From a virus, in IMG/VR virus record IMGVR_UViG_3300014050_000018, positions 52,293 through 76,922 of that record: a stretch of DNA of 24,630 nt; one strand, given 5' to 3'. A model generated the notes under the pieces. That model was not told where the DNA came from. It did not search any database and saw only the letters and a list, made by a program, of their open reading frames with translations. Of this stretch, positions 13,860 through 23,928 are shown one piece after another (within the stretch, counting starts at the first letter, position 1; each line of letters starts with the position of its first letter). The position numbers were made by a program, and so were the translations under genes.

Positions 13860-16228
13860 GAGGCTAACGTGAACATCGGGGCGGCGTAGATCGTAGCGTC
13901 CACGCCGTTCTTTGTCACCGTGATGTTGCTCACCGCAGGAGCACTCTGCTTATGAAAGTAGAAGGCGCCATCTCTGCCGTTGGTATGGATTCTCTGCGCC
14001 AGCTCTGAGATCGTCGTGCTGTACGAGTACCAGTTTGTGGTGGCCGGATTGGTTGATGTGAGGGTGCCTTCGGCTGACAGTGCGCCAAAGCTCTGACCCA
14101 CAAAGCTCGCGCCGCTTCCGCTGATGGTCGGATTGGCAAATGCGCTTGCTCCGACTGAATCGACGATCTGCTGGAAAAAGGGCTTATCAACCGTTGAGAA
14201 GGCTCTGCGGTACACGCTGCCCACCTTGATAAACAGGCCGGGTACCCGGATCTGGAAGTTGGGATCGGGAATTATCAGGTTGAGGATTCCTGTGCTAGCA
14301 GTTGTGGAACTTACCTGGATAGAGAAAGAAGAAGCGTTGATGTACGTTGCGGTGTAGGATCCTTCAGAAAATCCGGTTCCAGTCGTAACTGAGATATTCG
14401 ATACTTGTACAGTATCTCCAGTCTGCACCGAATGCCCGCTAAGCGAGATGGTGGCGATGCCAGCAGTAGTAGAAGACCACGAAACGAGCGGTCCCATAAC
14501 AAACTCAGAAACAGACGTTCTGAGTCTATCACCCGTAATCGCTCCTGATCCCAGAGTGGTATCAGAGGGATCGATAACATAATCCTGGTCCCTAAGAACC
14601 ACTCTCTGCCACATCACAACGTCCCGGCCAGCAAAGGAGTTATAGGTGTAGCCTAGGATGTTCTCCTCTGAAGTCGCCGGTGTCGGTCTCTTGGTGTTCT
14701 GGATGGCGAGTCTGGAGCTGAATTTCAGCTCAGAAGCGGCATTGCTTATATTGTTAATTGCTCCGGATATAGAACTACCCATGGCAAACACTTCACCGGT
14801 GTAGTTGCGCAGGTAAATGGGGGACTGAGCAAACTTAAACTGCAGAATGTTGTTCACAGTAACGCCATCGAATCTGCGAAGCTGGATTCCCTGCAGGGAA
14901 GTTAGACCGTCCGCTGGCGTATTCTTATCCAGAAAAACGTACTTCTCCTTCTCCTCGTCGTAGAGAAAGAACCCCTCGTTCGTGGCGTTCTTGACGGTGT
15001 AGGTGAAGACTTTTGTCCTGATGATTTCGGGCATGCCTTCGAAGAACACGCCCCGTTGCTTACGTACCTTAATCACCCGGCCGGTATTGCTGTCGTTAAA
15101 TGTACCTTCCACCACCTCGAGTTCTTCGGGAATGACGTAGTTGTCGCCTGGGTTTGTTATGGCGATGGACTTTACAAAGTACCTGGAGCCGTTGCTGGGA
15201 GAGAACCTGGTCAGCTCGTCAAGATAGCACACTTCGCAATTCTGGTTGGTGTTGGCGGATGAGGCGGGAAGTACGACGTTAAAAGTATTAGCTCCGGTTG
15301 TTGTTACCGATCCGACAAATCCACTTTGCACCGTGCCGGACTTAATCCGGATGTAAACGCTGTCGCCCATCGACAGGCCATGATTGGCCAGGGTAACCGT
15401 TATAGCCGCGCTGTTGCCCAGCTCCAATCCAAATTCCGTATTGGAGTATGTAGCGGCAACGCCGGGCAGGTAGTCAAAACTCTGCTTACCGAAGGTTACG
15501 TTGGCGCGAAGTGAGGTGCCTCCACTAGTCTTACCACGAAGCTGGACGTTGGATAACCTGACGTCGGAACTGGAGACTAGGGCGTTTCCAGACCCGGTTA
15601 TAACTCCTCCGATGTTGGAGATCGTAAAAGTATTGGTGGTGATGCTAAGCACCACGTACTCACCGTACGTAGCATTAGTACCTCCTCCGGAGTTATTGAA
15701 GCGGACTCTTAGGCCCTGGCCAACAGCGAATCCGTGGGAATTAAGTGTTACGGTGATTGTAGAACTGGCACTTGCAGTCCATGCCGCACTAAAATTCTCC
15801 AGGTTAGCGATCTGATTCTGGGAGTCGAGGAAGTAGAATCCGCCACCTCCAGATACGAGCCGTACATCGGGAACAGAACCCGATCTGGAGAAGCGCGGTT
15901 CTTCGGCGTCGGTGTCGTTTCCCACTCCGGCATTGTACTCCGTGAAGAAGATCTGGTTCTCGTCGGTGAAGGTGAAGTATCTTGTGCTGAATTTGGTACG
16001 CTTAACGACATCTCCGGTAAGAGTGCTCAGCCTCTCGGTCGTAAGCCTGAAGATCTGCGAATCTTCGTTGTTTGCTAAGCCGGAGAAGCAGATCGATTCT
16101 ACGGAGGATGAGAGGGAGTAGAGTTCTATGTCATCCTCGATACCGGGAGCGTACAGCTTCTGTAAAGCCGTTTTGAGGTTGAGGTTAGATTCGGATAGAT
16201 TCTTAGACCTAGTTAGACCGATTGCCAT
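13856..16228 (-). CDS. Virion structural protein with three HG-type beta repeats
   Basis: A 790-residue, beta-rich protein. Three diverged copies of a roughly 50-residue unit are visible at about 157-206 (ITVTLNSHGFAVGQGLRV), 276-320 (ITVTLANHGLSMGDSVYI) and 588-640 (ATISLSGHSVQTGDTVQV). Each continues through a Gly/Tyr turn to an FxI-type strand (NTFTISN, NTFNVVL, SSFSIQV). Such 'HG..xGD.V' modules are common in phage tail and fibre proteins (family knowledge) and probably form small beta domains. The rest is not recognised; SGGGGFYFLDSQNQI (126-140) and GVFFEGMPEIIRTKVFTYTV near 385-404 stand out. AGGAG lies 10 bases before the ATG, in a 21-bp gap after the LRR gene. It is last in the leftward virion block. 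Confidence 0.75.
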   Translation of the reverse strand: MAIGLTRSKNLSESNLNLKTALQKLYAPGIEDDIELYSLSSSVESICFSGLANNEDSQIFRLTTERLSTLTGDVVKRTKFSTRYFTFTDENQIFFTEYNAGVGNDTDAEEPRFSRSGSVPDVRLVSGGGGFYFLDSQNQIANLENFSAAWTASASSTITVTLNSHGFAVGQGLRVRFNNSGGGTNATYGEYVVLSITTNTFTISNIGGVITGSGNALVSSSDVRLSNVQLRGKTSGGTSLRANVTFGKQSFDYLPGVAATYSNTEFGLELGNSAAITVTLANHGLSMGDSVYIRIKSGTVQSGFVGSVTTTGANTFNVVLPASSANTNQNCEVCYLDELTRFSPSNGSRYFVKSIAITNPGDNYVIPEELEVVEGTFNDSNTGRVIKVRKQRGVFFEGMPEIIRTKVFTYTVKNATNEGFFLYDEEKEKYVFLDKNTPADGLTSLQGIQLRRFDGVTVNNILQFKFAQSPIYLRNYTGEVFAMGSSISGAINNISNAASELKFSSRLAIQNTKRPTPATSEENILGYTYNSFAGRDVVMWQRVVLRDQDYVIDPSDTTLGSGAITGDRLRTSVSEFVMGPLVSWSSTTAGIATISLSGHSVQTGDTVQVSNISVTTGTGFSEGSYTATYINASSFSIQVSSTTASTGILNLIIPDPNFQIRVPGLFIKVGSVYRRAFSTVDKPFFQQIVDSVGASAFANPTISGSGASFVGQSFGALSAEGTLTSTNPATTNWYSYSTTISELAQRIHTNGRDGAFYFHKQSAPAVSNITVTKNGVDATIYAAPMFTLAS

Positions 16229-16249
16229 TTTCTAGAGCGCTCCTGGTAA

Positions 16250-19200
16250 TTAGAATAGTTGGATGATTATGCCGGAATAAGTATTGCCGGTGCCAAGCTG
16301 GTTAAACTTAGTCTCCAGCGGATCCGGAATCGTGACCGTTTCGCCGGCGGCGTTGACGGTTGTGGAGGACTGGTCGAAAATCTCGGCTCTTGTCCAGTTC
16401 TGGTACTCCTTGTTTGCCGAGTCGTACTTAGTGGCGTAAAGTCCTACCACAAAGCTAGGGCTTATATTCCTCGAGCGGAAGTACACCGCGATATCATGCG
16501 CATCGTTGATGATGTTTTTGATAGACTGCTTGGTGAGAGCATTGTTCTCTAGGAAGAACCTCCTCAGCCCGGGGGTAGAATTAGCGCCGGCTGACATACC
16601 AGTTATGTTCTTGAGGGTACCCGACTGGTACGTTGTGAGAAGGTTGTTATTCAAGTAGACGTATCTCAGGTTCCTACAATTCGTGAATAGAGGTACCGAT
16701 CCGGTGGCACGGACGGTCTGCAGGTAGATCTGATCGATCACGGAGTGGTTGTTGAAGAACTGGCTGATGTTCTGTCCGGCTCTGCGGAATTTGAGAGTCG
16801 CGGAACTTAGAGAGACCTCGGTGTCCAGGAAGATGAACTGGTTTCCTCTGTCGATCTGAGTCACTCTTCCGATCTCCGTCGAGCCACTGAAGACGATATC
16901 TCCGACCATGACCTGGGAATCGATCTGGAAGCCTCCGGCATTGCTCTGGTAGAGTTTTTCGGATACAGCGTTGGAGGTGTTATCGTTGTTTCTGGAAGTC
17001 CACGACACCGACGGAGTCGTCTCCTCGATGCTTCCCGAGATGAGCGGGGCGATCAGCTTCCCTCTGTCGGCGACTACCGTCCAGTTGCCTGGGTACCTTG
17101 ACGAGAGAGTGCCGTCGAGGTTCACGTAGCTCAGAGTTCCGTTGCTGGACGTCGTGCTAAAGTTCGGGAGAAGTGATCCACCCACTCCGGTTCCGTTCGA
17201 CGGACCGTAGATGCTGGATACCCTGCTCGTCTGAGTGGAGCCGAGGGCTGATAGGTCTCTGAAGCGGCAGTTGTGGAACCAGGTGTTGAAGTTCACGCCA
17301 TTGGTGTTCTGGGCGGTGTAGATTGTTGGGAACTTGCCAACAAAGTAGGAGTCGCCAATGTAGAAGGTGGAGATCCTAGGAAGGTTTTTAAGGTCGTCCT
17401 GCTTGAACTCCAGGTTTCTATTTGAGCCGTTGAATATATTGTGCAGATAGATCGCGTTTAGATTACTGTACGAGGTGGCCGTGGCTTCCGCGGCAAAGTT
17501 GGACGGAAGGATATACTGTCTGCCGTCGGAGGTTACGTAGCCCTCCCAGTTATTCGCTCCAAACATGGCATAAGACAGGTTAGGAGCGTTTGCAATAGAG
17601 AATAGTTTTCCGTACCACCCGGCATGCCAAGCGTCAATGGCTCCAAGCTGGGGAGCCTGAAGAATATCATTAGAGGCCAGTGTGCCGGCTCCGACGGACG
17701 CATTATAGCGAACTTTATTCGATGTCTCCCAGACCCCACAATAGGTGCAGTTTACGTTACCAAGTTTATTCCAAGTCAGATTGTTTCCGGAAGCGATCCT
17801 GAGAGCGATATCTCTATTGTACACGCCAAGGTACTGGGTCTCAGCCAACCAACCGCTCCAGGCGTCAGCGGCTGTGCCAGTAGCAACAAAACTATACTTG
17901 GGAAGCCCATCGACGGTGGTTGAGGGAAGGCTAACTCCTACCTCAGCGTTCGTGGTGCAGATGCCACCAAACCACCCACCACCTCCGTCATTGTTGATGT
18001 CGAACGCCGAGAATTTAAACTGACCGATAAACTGCTGTTTTGTTCCAGAGGAATCAGCAGAATTCCATGTCGTAGTACCGCCGAGATACCTGATGGATCC
18101 GCCAACGTTTCCCGTATGACCACCAAGAGCCACAGACATCAAAGCGCCGTTATTGCGCATTTTTGGAATCAATCCGAAGAGAGTTCGTGGAAAATTATTT
18201 CCAGAAGCGTCCAAAACAAGCGTTTTAAGGTTAGGAAACAGAGCGCTGAAGTCCGGATTAGCCAATCTCACTGTGGGGCCTAGATTCAGCTCCTCAAGCT
18301 GGGTAAAAGGCCTGAAGCCGTTGGCAATATCTACCGTCGGAGAAGTACCTCCATTGATCGCGATATTTCTGAGATTTCTGTACAATCGGCCGAGCGCATC
18401 CTGAGCAGTAGCGTAAGTTCCGTCGTAAGCTGTGATAGGACCGGAGTTGGTCCAGCCACTGTACCCCAGGACTTGAGCAAGAGTCACAACAGGCCTTCCA
18501 TCTCCACTGCTTGCTCCAGTAATCCCGGTAGGTGGTTCCTGCCAGTCAAAGTAGGAGACGATCCCATTGTTCCAGAAAGCATTGTTTCTGATATTTAGCT
18601 TTTTAAGCGTTCCGTGCAGAGTCTTAAGCCACACTGGCAGAGTGGATAGGTTGTTATTGGATATATCCAGCTCCTGCAGCGAATTGAATCCGATCAGTCC
18701 GATATCCTTTCCGGCCTGCTCTGTTAACCCCAGGCCAGTTAAGCTGGCGCTAGTGACAACAGTCGGGTCGAGATAGATATACAGAAGACTATCCACTCCA
18801 TTGCAGATGGTTCCGGAGACGTTGATACTCAGATTGACCGTGTTCACAGCTCCGGAGGACGACACAGTTGCAGTCCGCGCTGTCTGCAGATCCGACCGCC
18901 TCTTGATCTCCCACCCGTACACAAACGCCGGGGAGCTGGAGTTGGCGTTGAGTCTTGAGAAAGACAGGGAAGCGGAGCCATAAATCCTCACCGGAAGTAT
19001 CAGTGGAGAGTTTTTGGTGGCATAGCATTCCAGATTGACGACTGACGGCGAGCTATTTGCCGTAGTTCTCATGTATGTGGGGATCTTGAGCGTGTCGGTA
19101 GGTGACTCGATGATAGACCCCTTCTCGATGAGCAATTTCGGAGCGAGGCGTAGCTCGTGGAGGTGCGAGCGTCTTCTGATTCTGAAGAGGCTGGGATACG

Positions 19201-19696
19201 ACGCTGAGGTGTACTCTCCCGAAGCGTTCTTCGACGAGTTAAACAGACTCTCTCTTGAGGTCGGTACGGTTGTGGTTCTTACCTCGCCGTTCTCATCCAA
19301 AAAGTTATATTCGATCTTCTTAGCGGCCAGCCCACCCTGAAATACGATCGTATTATCGGAAAGGTCATTGACGGAGAAGGAATGCTTCCCGGGTTCGCCG
19401 ATAGCCTTATCAGTTGTGATCTGCTGGCTCAGGGAGTAACTAACATTAGACAGAGTCCACTCGGAGATGCCTAGGGAGTGGATGACAGGACGCTCTAGGC
19501 CTCCCATCGTTCTAACGTCCTCCTTGGTAAGCCCACCTCTGGAGAGGCCGTAGATCTGATCCAGGCCGTCCGGATTGAGAAGGAGATTGGTTAGTGCTAA
19601 ACGCTCGTCGGAATCGTAGATCTCGCTCAAGTCAAATCTATCGACCAGACCGATATCAGGACGATTCTGCTGAAGGAATTTGAAAAATTCTGCCAT
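16250..19696 (-). CDS. Virion protein with leucine-rich repeats
   Basis: A 1148-residue protein, by position a tail, fibre or baseplate component. Leucine-rich repeat units are clear near residues 332-375: FNSLQELDISNNNLSTLPVW then GTLKKLNIRNNAFW. More diverged units follow at about 460-510 (FTQLEELNLG, FPNLKTLVLDASGNNF), near 690-800 (NLSYAMFGANNW, SNLNAIYLHNIF) and again near 1005-1060 (CRNLRYVYLNNNLL, LRRFFLENNALT). The repeats thus appear spread over some 700 residues, with longer loops and insertions between them. The N-terminal 330 residues are beta-rich, without a named domain. LRRs usually make protein or glycan contacts, so host-receptor binding is plausible but inferred. Its ATG shares one base with the upstream stop (TAATG), and AAGGA lies 6 bases before the ATG. 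Confidence 0.78.
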   Translation of the reverse strand: MAEFFKFLQQNRPDIGLVDRFDLSEIYDSDERLALTNLLLNPDGLDQIYGLSRGGLTKEDVRTMGGLERPVIHSLGISEWTLSNVSYSLSQQITTDKAIGEPGKHSFSVNDLSDNTIVFQGGLAAKKIEYNFLDENGEVRTTTVPTSRESLFNSSKNASGEYTSASYPSLFRIRRRSHLHELRLAPKLLIEKGSIIESPTDTLKIPTYMRTTANSSPSVVNLECYATKNSPLILPVRIYGSASLSFSRLNANSSSPAFVYGWEIKRRSDLQTARTATVSSSGAVNTVNLSINVSGTICNGVDSLLYIYLDPTVVTSASLTGLGLTEQAGKDIGLIGFNSLQELDISNNNLSTLPVWLKTLHGTLKKLNIRNNAFWNNGIVSYFDWQEPPTGITGASSGDGRPVVTLAQVLGYSGWTNSGPITAYDGTYATAQDALGRLYRNLRNIAINGGTSPTVDIANGFRPFTQLEELNLGPTVRLANPDFSALFPNLKTLVLDASGNNFPRTLFGLIPKMRNNGALMSVALGGHTGNVGGSIRYLGGTTTWNSADSSGTKQQFIGQFKFSAFDINNDGGGGWFGGICTTNAEVGVSLPSTTVDGLPKYSFVATGTAADAWSGWLAETQYLGVYNRDIALRIASGNNLTWNKLGNVNCTYCGVWETSNKVRYNASVGAGTLASNDILQAPQLGAIDAWHAGWYGKLFSIANAPNLSYAMFGANNWEGYVTSDGRQYILPSNFAAEATATSYSNLNAIYLHNIFNGSNRNLEFKQDDLKNLPRISTFYIGDSYFVGKFPTIYTAQNTNGVNFNTWFHNCRFRDLSALGSTQTSRVSSIYGPSNGTGVGGSLLPNFSTTSSNGTLSYVNLDGTLSSRYPGNWTVVADRGKLIAPLISGSIEETTPSVSWTSRNNDNTSNAVSEKLYQSNAGGFQIDSQVMVGDIVFSGSTEIGRVTQIDRGNQFIFLDTEVSLSSATLKFRRAGQNISQFFNNHSVIDQIYLQTVRATGSVPLFTNCRNLRYVYLNNNLLTTYQSGTLKNITGMSAGANSTPGLRRFFLENNALTKQSIKNIINDAHDIAVYFRSRNISPSFVVGLYATKYDSANKEYQNWTRAEIFDQSSTTVNAAGETVTIPDPLETKFNQLGTGNTYSGIIIQLF

Positions 19697-22600
19697 TACT
19701 GTTCCTTATAGTTGAGCGTTACGGACATTGTTCCATTGACTCCCGCGGATAGGTTCCTGGCGATCATAAAGAGCGCTTTATTACTCCAGAAGCTGGGTCC
19801 CACGGACTCGGTGTTGATATTGAAGATATCGGAGAGGTCAATTTCCGTCGGCTTATTTGCTGACACAAAGAACGACGCTATAGGATCTCCTGATTCTTTA
19901 AACTCCAACCAGCGGATCGGATAATCCCCGACTCCGGAGAACCCGGCGCCAGAGAGGATGTTATTGCTGATGAAGCTAGGGCACTTCTTCCTGCGATCGA
20001 GGCCTGTGGACCCACTTACATCGTAGTAGGAGTACTCCGCCGGAGTTAGAGTTCCGGGGTGGCTGTAGGCGATCATGGACTTCTTCGCGGAGTTGGTGTC
20101 GTCCGAGGACCCCCCGTCGTGAAGGTCGGGCTGTCCGTTTGTGTTGTTAACGCTTAGCGTGCACCCGTGCGGAGTGAACGGGGTCTGGATCACGCCGTTG
20201 GGAGTAACCTGGCCCACGGTCATGCCTCCGATCTTCGCTCCCTCCCTCATCCTCACAAAGAATCTGATCGGGAAGAGGTTCTGGCCGACGATTTTCTGGG
20301 TTAGAAGACGGGCGTCAGGGCGAAGTAGGTCGGGGATGTAGAGGGCGATCGCTCGGTACTTGGCGGTTATCTGCGTATCGTTGCTAAAAGCCGAACCACT
20401 GATAACAACAACTGGGAGAAGGAAGAGGCGAACGCTGGTTCCGGCGGGGGTGTAGGACTGCTGGGCGGTGCCGGCGGTAGTTCTTACTGTGATGCTCGCG
20501 CCGTCGGAGTCCCTCTCCACAAAAATCGTGTTGGAGGCCGCCCAGAGATCCTGGGGCCATGGGGACGTTTTTGAGAGGTAGTAAACCCCGGCCGCTAAGG
20601 CTCCATCAACTCCAACAGCGGTGAAAGTGGACAGCTCCTTAATCTCCCCGGCTTTGCCGTAGAAAGCGTGGCAGCTTCCACCTTCAGTCCCAGGAACTCC
20701 TGGAAGCTGATCGTCGATGATTCCCACGGAATCGAACAGTCCTTCTCCGAGTTCAAGTCCGCCATCTCCGACGTTGAGCCAAGCGGACTGATTAACCGCG
20801 AGGACATTGTCCTTAACCGCGTCGGAATCGAGGTTGATGGGTAGGCCCTCGTAGTAGCGGTAGCTGGAGCTGTTAGGCACCGTTTTGTCTACTACGTAGT
20901 AATTTCCGGAATCCTCAAGGATTCTGACATCAAAACTGTCGGAGCTCAGGCCGGCTCTGTCGGAAGCGTCTTTGGGATTGATGATGCCAAAGTTAGAACC
21001 AACTCTGCCCCTAGAGACTATGGAGTTGGGATAGGTGTAGGAGGCTGGATTTTCCTGGGGCCAGACAATGCCGATCTGCATCTCGCCGAAGTGATTGCCA
21101 TCGCAGCCGAAGTCGGCGTTGGATACACCGCATGTAAGCGAGTAGGAGTCAGTTGACTGCGGAGTGATCCTATTGAAAAGCAGGTAGAACTCGTCGGTCG
21201 TGATATCCACTGTCGACAACAGAGTCGTATCCCGGCGATATCGCGACAGCTTCAAGGAGACGTTCTCATTAAACCTGAATAGAAGCTCGGCGCTGGACCA
21301 TGGGCGATTCTTACTCTGACCGATATACGATCCCGAACCGATATCGCGTTGGAGAATGATCTCCGGGCCACTAATACCGCTGGGGGAGCCCGAGTGCTCC
21401 TGAGTCGGATTAACGTAGCTTACGTAAACTCTGTCACCGACGAGGTGCGATCCCATCAGAGAGTTGCGATACGCTCCCCAGCCAATAAACGACCCGCCAC
21501 TTCTGAGGTTATCGGAGGCGGATGGGAAGGCCGTGTCGGGTCCCACGTAGGTTAGCGTAGGCACCGGGGAGTCCTTATCCCGCCCAAGGGCCACAAGTGT
21601 CGACTCGTTTTTCTGCAGTCTGTTGATGCTGAACACGCCCCTCAGCCTTTGCTCTTCCGGAAGGACGCATGTGTAACCTTCCTGGAAGGTGTAAGCGTTC
21701 TCCCTGCATCCGTACTGATTGACGAACTTCACCTCGACGTCAGTGGTAGAAGTTACTGACATCGACACTGGAAACACCTCCTTCTTATTCGGAAAAGAGC
21801 TCCCCTCAGTGTTCACAATGTACTGCTTGGGTTTTAGTCCGAGAACGCTGGACCAGTCATAGATGGGAACGTCGACCGAATCCGACGAGATAGCTGGAAT
21901 GGAGCGGTTGGTAGCCTTGCCACTAGAAAGGGCTATCGTACCCTCATCTCCTCCGTCGATGTAGTACGAAGCTCCGTACTTCTCCACGAATTGAGGTAGG
22001 CGAATGCGGCTTGGGCTGTCCACGTACGCTCTGTACTTAAAGAAGAAGAATGGGTCCTCAAGGCAGGGCTGACCGAGCTGGTTCTCGATAACGAGAGTGT
22101 GCACCGTAACCCATCTCGATCCACCGTTGCCGGTAGGGATGTACATGTAGAACCTAGCTCCGATGGCACCGTACCATCCGAACTCGATCTTGTACATGGT
22201 AACCGTGTCGGGGTTGAAGATATAACCGCTCTCTCCCTGACCGTTGAGCCCATCACCATTCATCTGGTTCTGCTGGATCGCCGTCTCGTAGACCTTAGTG
22301 ACTCTGCCAGCGCGAACCCCTTCCTCCAGCTGCAGCACTTCGGAGTCGGAGAGAAGGTCCTTGTACTTAACAACTCCAGTCAACTGGGAGATGTAGGCCT
22401 CGCGCTCCCGATACTGGGCCTCAATAAAGAGGTCGGTCTGCCCCAGGGGCACGGTGGATCTTCTTACGACAGAGAAGTCAGTTCCGTCCTGTAGTCTGAA
22501 GAAGTAGCCGTCGGTGTAGTTTTCAACGCCCCACTCCAGAAGCGAGCCAGGGCCAGCCCCTTCCTCGGAGATTCGCACACCGTAAGTAAATCCGCTTATC

Positions 22601-23922
22601 CGACCCGGCTGGTAGCGAAAGGCTCTGATGGAGGTTAGCGTGATGACCGCGTAGTTGGACTCTCTACCACCAATAAGGTTGCCATCGGCCAGTGGGTTGG
22701 AGATCTGCGGAACGGTTACGTCAGAGAAGCTCTGCGGCCAGCTCTGGCCGAAGATCAGCGACTGAGCCGGAGTGAGCGACGTGATCAGGAAGTAGGGAAG
22801 CTTGTAGTCAATAACGTACTGAGGAACCTGGCTCTGAGACGCGTATACCTGAAACTCCCAGTTCTTAAGATCTGTGGGAAGCGAGTCGTAATCTATTCCC
22901 CAGTACTCCGACCATACGTCGGGGTTGGAGTTTGTGGCGATTCTGTAGTGGCCCTGATCGGGCTCCCTCCAGGTATACCGAGTTGTAGCAAAGAAGAACT
23001 TATTGAAGTTTACGCTAACGCTCGCCTCCTCGGCTGGAAGGTTGGCGCTGAACAGCGATACCAGATTAATGGTGTCTTCGCCGGTTGCTGGGGCAAAATT
23101 AACCAATGTGCCCTGGGGGATAATGGGAATATTTCCGGCAGACTCAAAACGACCTTGATTGATATCCAGCCAGATCTGATCCCAGTAGAGCCGGTTGAAT
23201 TTCCCGTCGGGGGTCTTAGGATACTTCTTCTCAAGGAAGTTCAACCTGAAAGCGTTTTTCTGCTCCTGAGAAAAGTTGTTTACCATGTACTCGACAATGT
23301 ACATGGCAACTAGGGACTGGATGTACCGTCCCCATCCGGGTCCAGGATTGTCCACAACTCCTCTTATTTTGTTATAGACAGGAGGGTTACCAGGATCTGT
23401 GTAGGGCGCTGGATAGGAGTCGAGTACAATAGACGATCCCTCGGAATAATCACGGTCTCTAACAGCGATGTGTGGTCCGGCGGGAGAGTTTTTGCTGTCC
23501 CAGTAGTCACTTTGTCTCCACTCAGTCCAACTGGAGTAAACCACCCAGTCCTTTCTATCAAGGCCGTAGGAGCTTACGTCGTCGAAAAGTCCCTGCTGAG
23601 TCTCACCTCGATCGATGCCAAGCAACGAGCGGCTAACAGCGCTCTGCTCGGCGAACTGCTCGATAACAGGAAGGGCCGCTGGGCGACCCTTGCTGTAGAT
23701 GTTGCGAGTGGAAAGGCCATCTGTCCGATATGAATCCGAATCGGCCACCACGGCCACTGATCCCTTGGAAAGGTAGTCGGGTGGGTAGTATACGTCCTTC
23801 TTAGAGATCAGCGTGTTGCCTTCGTCGGAGAAGAGCGAGCTTCCCCGATAGCTGATCATCTGTAACTCTTTTTCGTAAGTCCTAACACCCGTCTTCTGGG
23901 CTTTAATGCGGTACTGAGCCAT
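19696..23922 (-). CDS. Giant virion structural protein with WYGAIG module
   Basis: At 1408 residues this is the longest protein in the window. It is beta-rich, with many aromatic residues and no signal peptide. A stretch near 572-625 (TMYKIEFGWYGAIGARFYMY, TGNGGSRWVTVHTL) is a module I associate with virion structural proteins of marine T4-like cyanophages, followed by PFFFFKYRAYVDSP. Other recognisable pieces are RAFRYQPGRISGFTYGVR near 435-452, where 'R.F.YQPGR..G.TYG' also recalls phage structural proteins, and HPGTLTPAEYSYYDVSGS near 1298. Cysteines are few and scattered. A role as baseplate or fibre-anchoring protein is inferred. GGAGGAG lies about 12 bases before the ATG. The spacing to the upstream gene is 6 bp, and its stop overlaps the LRR start by one base, so the block looks co-translated. 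Confidence 0.75.
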   Translation of the reverse strand: MAQYRIKAQKTGVRTYEKELQMISYRGSSLFSDEGNTLISKKDVYYPPDYLSKGSVAVVADSDSYRTDGLSTRNIYSKGRPAALPVIEQFAEQSAVSRSLLGIDRGETQQGLFDDVSSYGLDRKDWVVYSSWTEWRQSDYWDSKNSPAGPHIAVRDRDYSEGSSIVLDSYPAPYTDPGNPPVYNKIRGVVDNPGPGWGRYIQSLVAMYIVEYMVNNFSQEQKNAFRLNFLEKKYPKTPDGKFNRLYWDQIWLDINQGRFESAGNIPIIPQGTLVNFAPATGEDTINLVSLFSANLPAEEASVSVNFNKFFFATTRYTWREPDQGHYRIATNSNPDVWSEYWGIDYDSLPTDLKNWEFQVYASQSQVPQYVIDYKLPYFLITSLTPAQSLIFGQSWPQSFSDVTVPQISNPLADGNLIGGRESNYAVITLTSIRAFRYQPGRISGFTYGVRISEEGAGPGSLLEWGVENYTDGYFFRLQDGTDFSVVRRSTVPLGQTDLFIEAQYREREAYISQLTGVVKYKDLLSDSEVLQLEEGVRAGRVTKVYETAIQQNQMNGDGLNGQGESGYIFNPDTVTMYKIEFGWYGAIGARFYMYIPTGNGGSRWVTVHTLVIENQLGQPCLEDPFFFFKYRAYVDSPSRIRLPQFVEKYGASYYIDGGDEGTIALSSGKATNRSIPAISSDSVDVPIYDWSSVLGLKPKQYIVNTEGSSFPNKKEVFPVSMSVTSTTDVEVKFVNQYGCRENAYTFQEGYTCVLPEEQRLRGVFSINRLQKNESTLVALGRDKDSPVPTLTYVGPDTAFPSASDNLRSGGSFIGWGAYRNSLMGSHLVGDRVYVSYVNPTQEHSGSPSGISGPEIILQRDIGSGSYIGQSKNRPWSSAELLFRFNENVSLKLSRYRRDTTLLSTVDITTDEFYLLFNRITPQSTDSYSLTCGVSNADFGCDGNHFGEMQIGIVWPQENPASYTYPNSIVSRGRVGSNFGIINPKDASDRAGLSSDSFDVRILEDSGNYYVVDKTVPNSSSYRYYEGLPINLDSDAVKDNVLAVNQSAWLNVGDGGLELGEGLFDSVGIIDDQLPGVPGTEGGSCHAFYGKAGEIKELSTFTAVGVDGALAAGVYYLSKTSPWPQDLWAASNTIFVERDSDGASITVRTTAGTAQQSYTPAGTSVRLFLLPVVVISGSAFSNDTQITAKYRAIALYIPDLLRPDARLLTQKIVGQNLFPIRFFVRMREGAKIGGMTVGQVTPNGVIQTPFTPHGCTLSVNNTNGQPDLHDGGSSDDTNSAKKSMIAYSHPGTLTPAEYSYYDVSGSTGLDRRKKCPSFISNNILSGAGFSGVGDYPIRWLEFKESGDPIASFFVSANKPTEIDLSDIFNINTESVGPSFWSNKALFMIARNLSAGVNGTMSVTLNYKEQ

Positions 23923-23928
23923 GAGGAA

